From: JAGOBX01 sp017999075 [NCBI: Candidatus Babelota bacterium]
Lineage (GTDB): Bacteria > JAGOBX01
DNA length: 21,890 bases
Assembly (NCBI GenBank): GCA_017999075.1
Contig: JAGOBX010000007.1
Coordinates: forward strand, 1 to 21,890
Reading direction: 5' to 3'
Position 1 is the stretch's first letter, and every line of letters starts with the position of its first letter. The notes under the pieces are model-generated. The model searched no databases, was not told the DNA's origin, and worked only from the letters and a program-made list of their open reading frames with translations. A program made the position numbers and the translations under genes. Below are positions 16,775 through 21,890 of this stretch, one piece after another.

Positions 16775-17886
16775 TTGTTTATGCAGTTGATGACGAAGAT
16801 TATATCAGAGAAATTTTTGCAATTAATTTCAAGCAGTATAATGAAATTAATTTAACAGTTTTTGAGCATGCAGAAGATTTATTCGAAAAAGTTAAAATAT
16901 GCAAACCTGATGTAATAGTTTCTGATATAATAATGCCGGGGATGACCGGCCTCGAACTCTGTTCTAAAATTAAATCTACTCCTGAATTTGAGGACATATA
17001 TTTTATCCTGCTGACTGCAAAAATATCTGTTGAAGATAAGATTACCGGACTTGAAACAGGAGCAGACGACTATATAACCAAACCTTTTAAATTTAAAGAA
17101 CTGGCTGCAAGAATTAAAGTAGGATATAAGCTTGTAGAATCAATACGAAAAAACAAACATCTGATAAATGAACTTAAAATTAAAAACCAGAAATTAACCG
17201 AAGCTTATGATAAACTCAAGGTTGCTTCTGAAAAACTTCTTAATACTGAAAAACTCGGGGCAATAGGAAAAATAACTTCAATTATATCTCACGAACTTAA
17301 AAATCCTTTATTTGCTGTAACTGGAAGTTTATATTTGATGAAAAATAATTTTTCACAAATTTCCGCTTCAGAAATAGATAAAATAGAAGAAAAAATTAAT
17401 TATTGCATTGAAATTATAGACAATATAAATCAGTTCGCAAAAACCGGAGAGCTTGTCAAAGAAAAGGTTTCTGTGTCAGAACTTATTTTTAATTCTATGC
17501 TTAATTTTAAAATTCCCGAAAATATACAGGTTAGCACTGATGTTGAAGACGCAGATATTACAGTAGATAAAATTCAGTTTAAAATTGTAATATTGAATAT
17601 CATTAAAAACGCTGTTGAAAAATTTTCAGGTAATCCCGGAAAAATACAAATAAAATCTTTTTTTAAAAAAAATGGCAATTCCGATGAATTGAATATAGTT
17701 ATTTCTGATAACGGAGCTCCTCTTACTGAAGACATAGATGTTTTTGCCCCTTTTTACACCACCAAAATTCATGGTTCAGGGTTGGGTCTTTCATTCTCAA
17801 AACTTATTATAGAAAATCATAACGGAAAAATTTCCGCATTTAACGGCGGAGGTTGGGTTAATTTTGAAATCAAATTATATTTATAA
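16771..17886 (+). CDS. Receiver-histidine kinase hybrid (REC-HisKA-HATPase), soluble
   Basis: A 371-residue cytosolic signalling protein. Residues 1 to about 120 are a receiver domain: acidic pocket D7/D8, phospho-acceptor D52 in VSDIIMPGMTG, the conserved Thr in LLTAK, and Lys in YITKPF. A coiled linker follows at about 125-165. The dimerisation and phospho-acceptor domain has H174 in ISHELKNPL. The catalytic ATP-binding domain has the N box NIIKNAVEKF, the G1 box ISDNGAP and the G2 box GSGLGLSFSK. There is no membrane helix or DNA-binding domain, so it should receive a phosphoryl signal on REC and pass it to or from the kinase core. The ATG overlaps the stop of the second CNNM gene by 4 nt (ATGA), implying translational coupling and a shared role. 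It ends 10 nt from the convergent hybrid kinase. Confidence 0.9.
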   Translation: MIVYAVDDEDYIREIFAINFKQYNEINLTVFEHAEDLFEKVKICKPDVIVSDIIMPGMTGLELCSKIKSTPEFEDIYFILLTAKISVEDKITGLETGADDYITKPFKFKELAARIKVGYKLVESIRKNKHLINELKIKNQKLTEAYDKLKVASEKLLNTEKLGAIGKITSIISHELKNPLFAVTGSLYLMKNNFSQISASEIDKIEEKINYCIEIIDNINQFAKTGELVKEKVSVSELIFNSMLNFKIPENIQVSTDVEDADITVDKIQFKIVILNIIKNAVEKFSGNPGKIQIKSFFKKNGNSDELNIVISDNGAPLTEDIDVFAPFYTTKIHGSGLGLSFSKLIIENHNGKISAFNGGGWVNFEIKLYL

Positions 17887-17896
17887 ATTTTGTAAA

Positions 17897-19873
17897 CTAA
17901 TTATTTCGAATACGAATATCATTCAATATTTTTTTTAACGAAGTAATATCAAATGGTTTTTGAATAAAACTGTATGCTCCGATTTTTTCAAGTTTTTCAA
18001 CTTCAAGCCCGACTTGACCAGAAATAAAAATTACCGGAACTTCTTTATCTAATTTCCTGATTTCATGAAAAATATTTTCTCCTGAAATATCAGGCAGCAA
18101 CATATCAAGAAATATCAAATCAAATTTATTTTCTTTTACAATTTTTAATCCGGCAGCTCCGGAAGTTGCACTTAATACTGAACAATTAAAAAATTCAAGT
18201 ATTTTACTTATAGGTTTAATAAAAGATTTTTCATCATCTATAATCATTATTTTTAAATTTTTATTCGCAATTTCATCATTTGCCATTTCTTTAATATCTT
18301 GAACAATAACTTCGATTTTATTTTCAGGAATGGGGATTTTTATTGTAAATACAGTACCTTTATTTTTTTTGCTTTCAACAGAAATCGTTCCATTATGATT
18401 TTTTACAATAGTATAAGAAACTGCTAATCCTAATCCGGTTCCTTTAATTCCGTAGTTATCTTTCGCATGTGCGCCTTTAGTAGAATAAAACGGAACAAAC
18501 ATATTTTTTAAGCTTTCATCATCCATACCGATCCCGTCATCAGCTATTTTTATTTCAATATTATTTTTTAAAGCCTTTATAGAAATTGAAATCTTCCCTT
18601 GGCCTTTCGGCAGTATTGCATGCCGCGCATTAATTATCATATTTAAAAATACCTGCTGAAACTGATTGACATCAATAAATACTTTTTCCGTATGTCCGTA
18701 ATTACGATCAATTTCAATACGTTCTAATATAATCTGCTGTTTTTGAAGATTTAAAACATCTTCCATAATATCTTCAAGTTTAAACAATTCTTTTTTCGGC
18801 GGACGCGGTTTGGCAAAATCCATCATATTTGAAGCAATTGCGGCTCCACGTTTTATAGCGCTATTAATAATTTTTAAAATTTTGATTGATTCTTCTGATA
18901 ATTTTTTTTCAGTAAACTCCAAAACCTGCACATTAGCTTGAGTTATAGCAAGAACATTATTGAATTCATGGGCTATGCCTGCAGCAAGCTGTCCAACAGC
19001 AGATAATTTTTCTGATTGAATAAGCTGCTGCTGAAGCAATTTTTCATTTGTAACATCAATTGTATATCCCGCAAGTATTTTTTTTTCTTTATGTGTTATT
19101 GGATATTTTATACTTACATAACTCCTGCCATTTAATTCTTCATCAAGTTTCAATATGGTTCCTGTAGAAACAACATTCCAATCATCAGCTGTAATTTTTG
19201 CAGCAAATTCTTCCGGAAACAATTCAGCCATGTTTTTTCCAGTCATAGCAGAACCGGGAACTCCAATCATATCCTTGTAATTCTCACTTGCCTGCAATAC
19301 ACGGCTTTCTGTTGGGGTTACTTCTTTTATATAGGCATAAATAGGAGAATGTTTCATAAACAAAGAAAATATCTCCTTATTTTTATGTAAATCAATTTCA
19401 ATTTTTTTTTGAGCAGTTATATCCTGAGCAATTTCTACAACTGCAACAACGTTTCCTTTGGCGTCTAATATTGGTTCTCCGCTTTCATTCCAAATTCTTC
19501 CATCCGGAGTATAAACAATTTTATGTTCCGAACGACCTGTTTTTATAGCAGAAATCGTAGGACAATTTTCACACGGATTAACCGAATTCCCCCAAAAAGA
19601 ATAACAGAATTTTCCTATCATTTCTTCCGGAATTTTATTTACAGAATCTGCCGCTGCTTTATTCGCCCATAAAATTTTAAGTTCTCTATCTACCAATGCT
19701 ATATTTATACTGATTCCATTAAGGATTGCATTTTTTTGCGCTTCGCTTTCCCTAAGCTTATCTTCAATATGATTTAATTTTGCATGCGCCTTTTCCAGTT
19801 CGGTATTTTTGGCAAGCAGAAATTTTACATCTTCAATAAGTTCTTCTTTTGATTTTTTTGAAATATCATCCAT
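17897..19873 (-). CDS. Hybrid sensor kinase (coiled coil-PAS-PAS-HisKA-HATPase-REC), soluble
   Basis: A 658-residue cytosolic hybrid kinase. Domains in order are an N-terminal coiled coil (about 5-45); PAS 1 (about 45-155) with a cysteine pair in NPCENCPT and the PAC-like VEIAQDITAQKK; PAS 2 (about 165-280) ending GYTIDVTNEK; HisKA with H302 in AGIAHEFNNVLA; HATPase with N box MIINARHAI, G1 IADDGIGMDD and G2 GTGLGLAVSY; and a C-terminal receiver with acceptor D590 in LIFLDMLLPDISG and KPF near the end. There are no membrane helices, so it senses an intracellular cue; the paired cysteines could bind a cofactor or metal, but that is speculative. AGGGGA precedes the ATG at a long distance (about 11 nt). 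It follows the 2H-phosphoesterase gene by 68 nt and is probably cotranscribed. Hybrids of this type usually need an HPt partner, and none is seen here. Confidence 0.9.
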   Translation of the reverse strand: MDDISKKSKEELIEDVKFLLAKNTELEKAHAKLNHIEDKLRESEAQKNAILNGISINIALVDRELKILWANKAAADSVNKIPEEMIGKFCYSFWGNSVNPCENCPTISAIKTGRSEHKIVYTPDGRIWNESGEPILDAKGNVVAVVEIAQDITAQKKIEIDLHKNKEIFSLFMKHSPIYAYIKEVTPTESRVLQASENYKDMIGVPGSAMTGKNMAELFPEEFAAKITADDWNVVSTGTILKLDEELNGRSYVSIKYPITHKEKKILAGYTIDVTNEKLLQQQLIQSEKLSAVGQLAAGIAHEFNNVLAITQANVQVLEFTEKKLSEESIKILKIINSAIKRGAAIASNMMDFAKPRPPKKELFKLEDIMEDVLNLQKQQIILERIEIDRNYGHTEKVFIDVNQFQQVFLNMIINARHAILPKGQGKISISIKALKNNIEIKIADDGIGMDDESLKNMFVPFYSTKGAHAKDNYGIKGTGLGLAVSYTIVKNHNGTISVESKKNKGTVFTIKIPIPENKIEVIVQDIKEMANDEIANKNLKIMIIDDEKSFIKPISKILEFFNCSVLSATSGAAGLKIVKENKFDLIFLDMLLPDISGENIFHEIRKLDKEVPVIFISGQVGLEVEKLEKIGAYSFIQKPFDITSLKKILNDIRIRNN

Positions 19874-19941
19874 AATTCAATATTTCCCCTTTATTTTTTA
19901 GTTTTTCAAATATTTATCAAAAATAATCCGGGAAAGCAAAG

Positions 19942-20655
19942 TCATCTCAGTTCTGCTTCAAAAATCGCTTTATATTCTCCGTATATTGATTGAAATAATG
20001 TTATTTTTTCGATTTTTATATTTTTTTCATCAAGAACTTTATTTTTTATTAAATCTTTTTCATCGTCACTCAATCTGGAATTTTTATTTATTCTCCCAAT
20101 TGTTATATGCGGATGAAATTCTTTTTCATCAACTTCAACTCCGTATTTATCCAATTCATTATTAAAAAAACCTGCAATTTCAGAAATCTGTTTTGTCTTG
20201 TCTGTTACTCCAATCCACAAAACCTTTGGTTTTTCAAATCCTGGAAAAACTCCATAGTTTAACCCTGCGGATATTTCAAACTTGTCATATTTCAATGACG
20301 CTTTTTTCATCAAACCTATAATGTTTTTTAATAATTCCTCATTTGTTTCACCTATAAATTTCAAGGTTATATGAAATTTCTCTAAAGGTTCCCATTTGAA
20401 TTTTCCACCAACTTCTGACTGAATATTTTTTTTCAAAACATTAATAAACTTCTTTTGATCAGCGTCAAAATTAATTCCGATAAATGTGCGTATAGATTCT
20501 GAATTTTTGAATAAACGGGAATATCTCAATCCGCTTTCATCATTGTTTTTTTCAGAAATGTTCTGATTCATAGTCTTTTCCTCTACACTATTTGAACAGC
20601 ATAATTGCAATAACAAACCTGCAAGCAATATTATAATACGTAATTTTTTTTTCAT
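19942..20655 (-). CDS. ThpR/LigT-like 2H-phosphoesterase with a secretion-like N-terminal leader
   Basis: Member of the 2H superfamily (RNA 2',3'-cyclic phosphodiesterase, historically 2'-5' RNA ligase). Both catalytic HxTx motifs are present, H95-I-T97-L in KFHITLKFIG and H183-I-T185-I in FHPHITIGRI, with RTFIGINF opening the domain near residue 56 and KVLWIGV in the middle. The domain alone accounts for about 180 residues, the usual full length of ThpR. This protein has 237, because it carries MKKKLRIII, a hydrophobic core and QLCCSNS, followed by a polar linker of about 30 residues. That resembles a lipoprotein signal with an imperfect lipobox. An internal ATG at 20571 (Met29) has GAGG 8 nt upstream and would make a 209-residue cytosolic form, whereas the outer ATG has only a distant AAGGG. 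An A9 run follows the outer ATG. The catalytic call is strong; start and location are open. Confidence 0.85.
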   Translation of the reverse strand: MKKKLRIIILLAGLLLQLCCSNSVEEKTMNQNISEKNNDESGLRYSRLFKNSESIRTFIGINFDADQKKFINVLKKNIQSEVGGKFKWEPLEKFHITLKFIGETNEELLKNIIGLMKKASLKYDKFEISAGLNYGVFPGFEKPKVLWIGVTDKTKQISEIAGFFNNELDKYGVEVDEKEFHPHITIGRINKNSRLSDDEKDLIKNKVLDEKNIKIEKITLFQSIYGEYKAIFEAELR

Positions 20656-20684
20656 GGTGGTTATTAAAAGCCCTTGGTGGCAGC

Positions 20685-20897
20685 CTAATCTTCAAAAAAT
20701 TTTACAGCTATGAATTTTAAACAATGATTGCATTGAACTGATGAATAACCTGTTTGAGCATTTTTAAACTCGCCGGAATTATATGACAAATCAATAAATT
20801 TATCACAAAACGGACAAATTATTTCATCGTCTAAATAAACCTCCACAAGTTTGCTTATTACTATTTTTTTTAATCCGTTAATCTGAAACATATCCAT
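20685..20897 (-). CDS. Small four-cysteine (zinc-ribbon-like) protein
   Basis: A 70-residue protein from the ATG at 20897. C28-P-F-C31 and C56-N-H-C59, 24 residues apart, look like the two knuckles of a zinc ribbon. No named family is recognised; it superficially resembles small CPxC proteins of unknown function. The reading frame extends to an ATG at 20951 (88 residues), but a near-perfect promoter (TTGACT, 17 nt, TATAAT) lies within that extension, and its -10 ends 9 nt before the 20897 ATG. Another ATG two codons further (20891) is also possible. No Shine-Dalgarno site is present, so a nearly leaderless mRNA is predicted. It is followed after 29 nt by the 2H-phosphoesterase gene. Confidence 0.68.
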   Translation of the reverse strand: MDMFQINGLKKIVISKLVEVYLDDEIICPFCDKFIDLSYNSGEFKNAQTGYSSVQCNHCLKFIAVKFFED

Positions 20898-20906
20898 GAT
20901 GCAATT

Positions 20907-20935
20907 ATTATACTTTTGTTGGTTTATAAAGTCAA
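20907..20935 (-). promoter_or_regulatory. Promoter of the zinc-ribbon/2H-phosphoesterase/hybrid-kinase unit
   Basis: TTGACT (20935-20930), a 17-nt spacer, then TATAAT (20912-20907) on the minus strand: 5 of 6 and 6 of 6 matches. The -10 is 9 nt from the ATG at 20897. Its position inside the longest reading frame is the reason for shortening that gene. Confidence 0.75.
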
Positions 20936-21042
20936 AATAAAAATATTCCAAAATTCAGTTGAATAAATTATAATACTTGATTGTAAAAAACTATATTATT
21001 TAGCAGCAGTTTTTAAAATTTAATATTTTTTTTATTTTTATC

Positions 21043-21081
21043 CCAACCTTTTTAATGGTTGGCGCGTAATACTGATATAAT
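21043..21081 (+). promoter_or_regulatory. Regulatory region of the ECF sigma operon: palindrome, ECF-like motif and extended -10
   Basis: Three elements overlap. CCAACC (21043-21048) and GGTTGG (21057-21062) form a perfect 6-bp inverted repeat with an 8-nt centre. AACC (21045-21048), 16 nt, then CGTA (21065-21068) resembles the AAC...CGT promoters recognised by many ECF sigma factors. TGATATAAT (21073-21081) is an extended -10 for the housekeeping sigma, without a good -35. The ATG is 24 nt after this -10. Confidence 0.5.
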
Positions 21082-21105
21082 AAAAATTGATGCGGCGCAG
21101 CAATT

Positions 21106-21579
21106 ATGAAAATTAACAATAAATTCGACGGATTATACGAATCTTATAAAGAAGGCGTTTACGCTTTTATACTGTCAAGAACAAAAAACAAAGATGATTC
21201 TTGGGACATTTTTCAGGATGTTTTTACAAAAGTATTTGAAAAAATCAGCGTTTTAGACGAAGAAAAGAATATTAAATCATATATATTTACATTAACTTAT
21301 AACAAAATCGCCGATTATTTCAGAAAAAACAATACCAACATAGAACTTGATGAAAATCTCGAATATCAAAAAAATAGTTTTCAGGATAGTTCGCTGTTAA
21401 AACTTGATATAACCGAAGGACTTAGAAAGGTTACTCAAAGGGAAAAAGAAATTTTTGAATTAAAATACTATTTTAATTATAAAATTTCTGAAATTTCTGA
21501 AAAATTGAATGTCAGCGAAGGAGCAGTCAAACGGTATTTGTTTGATGCAACTCTTAAACTGAAGGAGTTTTTAAAATGA
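21106..21579 (+). CDS. ECF-subfamily RNA polymerase sigma factor
   Basis: A 157-residue alternative sigma factor with only regions 2 and 4, the ECF layout. Region 2 (about 8-72) contains LYESYKEGVYAFILSR, DDSWDIFQDVFTKVFEKI and the region 2.3-2.4-like stretch IKSYIFTLTYNKIADYFRK. Region 4 (about 105-157) has LRKVTQREKEIFELKYYFNYKISEISEKL-type sequence and a helix-turn-helix SEGAVKRYLFDATLKL. It is followed with a 4-nt overlap by a membrane anti-sigma factor, so it is probably held inactive at the inner membrane until an envelope signal. No strong Shine-Dalgarno site precedes the ATG. The target regulon cannot be read from the window, but the upstream AACC-N16-CGTA motif suggests autoregulation. 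Confidence 0.92.
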   Translation: MKINNKFDGLYESYKEGVYAFILSRTKNKDDSWDIFQDVFTKVFEKISVLDEEKNIKSYIFTLTYNKIADYFRKNNTNIELDENLEYQKNSFQDSSLLKLDITEGLRKVTQREKEIFELKYYFNYKISEISEKLNVSEGAVKRYLFDATLKLKEFLK

Positions 21580-21890
21580 ATAAAAACAATTGTGATTTTT
21601 TCAAAGAACAAATTATGCTAAAATTTTACGGAGAACCTTATGAAAATTCTATTTTAACGCATATCGAAAATTGTCCCGGTTGTAAAAAATTCGAAAAAGA
21701 ATTAACAGAAAAATTTGAATTTAATTCTCCGGAAAATAAATTCGATTCTATAAAAAAAGAAATAACTTTAAACCAAAATGTTTTTTTTAAATTTTTCAAT
21801 TCTAATTTTATAAAGTATTCTGCTGCGGTTATTATTATATTGTTTTTACCTGTAATTTTGGTGTTAAATTCAGGAAAAAAAAATATTGAA
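21576..21890 (+). CDS. Zinc-binding transmembrane anti-sigma factor, C-terminal part beyond the window
   Basis: The ATG at 21576 overlaps the sigma TGA (ATGA), with AAGGAG 8 nt upstream. I translated 105 codons and reached the window edge without a stop. Residues 29-36 read HIENCPGC, the H-x3-C-x2-C core of the ZAS anti-sigma domain that binds zinc and the sigma factor. An acidic, lysine-rich stretch follows, and residues about 79-98 (YSAAVIIILFLPVILVL) form a membrane helix. The domain that would sense the signal outside the membrane is not in the window. The pairing with the ECF sigma gene is the standard arrangement, and the call is secure despite truncation. Confidence 0.88.
   Translation, partial: MNKNNCDFFKEQIMLKFYGEPYENSILTHIENCPGCKKFEKELTEKFEFNSPENKFDSIKKEITLNQNVFFKFFNSNFIKYSAAVIIILFLPVILVLNSGKKNIE

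Noticed and set aside
1-21890. CRISPR array, tRNA, rRNA, IS element or prophage
   Set aside because: No regularly spaced repeats, cloverleaf sequences, transposase motifs or phage genes were seen in the intergenic gaps or frames.

Overview
The window is visibly AT-rich (roughly 30% G+C by eye). It reads as a chromosomal segment of a Gram-negative (diderm) bacterium: it encodes a tripartite RND metal exporter with a TolC-type outer-membrane channel, and at least one clear lipoprotein. Promoters with sigma-70 consensus elements (TTGACA/TATAAT-like, 16-18 bp spacers) and AGGAG-type ribosome sites precede several genes, which argues against Bacteroidota, whose promoters differ. I cannot assign a genus. 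I saw no rRNA, tRNA, CRISPR array, insertion sequence or phage gene, and no gene-free stretch exceeds about 220 bases.

Layout. (1) 1-6538, minus strand: a copper/silver-type efflux operon. It is read from right to left as a small exported YHS plus heavy-metal-binding protein, a DUF3147 membrane protein, CusC, CusB and CusA; CusA runs off the left edge. CusB carries an N-terminal heavy-metal-binding domain and a C-terminal DUF3347 domain. A perfect AT-only hairpin followed by a T-tract lies between cusB and cusA. (2) 6618-8956, minus strand: sulfur assimilation, with cysK (cysteine synthase) then metY (O-acetylhomoserine sulfhydrylase), behind a strong promoter. (3) 9047-13949, minus strand: a divergent cold-shock-domain protein, a large lipoprotein with a C-terminal PDZ domain, and a P2A calcium-type ATPase whose residues predict a single Ca2+ site. 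(4) 14170-17886, plus strand, divergent from the ATPase: two CNNM/CorC-type membrane proteins and an overlapping receiver-histidine kinase. (5) 17897-20897, minus strand, convergent with region 4: a PAS-PAS-kinase-receiver hybrid, a 2H-phosphoesterase (ThpR/LigT-like) with an unusual secretion-like leader, and a small four-cysteine protein. (6) 21106 to the right edge, plus strand: an ECF sigma factor and a zinc-binding membrane anti-sigma factor (cut by the edge).

The main biological themes are metal and cation handling (Cus export, Ca2+ ATPase, CNNM/CorC pair), sulfur amino-acid synthesis and envelope signalling. Observations that most deserve checking: (a) three genes have a promoter whose -10 box ends only 9-10 nt before the ATG and no ribosome site, which predicts nearly leaderless mRNAs; (b) the 2H-phosphoesterase has two plausible starts that would send it to different compartments, with an A9 tract at the outer start; (c) a palindrome and an AACC-N16-CGTA motif precede the ECF sigma gene; (d) the hairpin inside the cus operon. 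Three start codons (cusB, metY, second CNNM gene) were moved downstream from the longest reading frame, and the small four-cysteine gene was shortened because a near-consensus promoter lies inside its longest frame.
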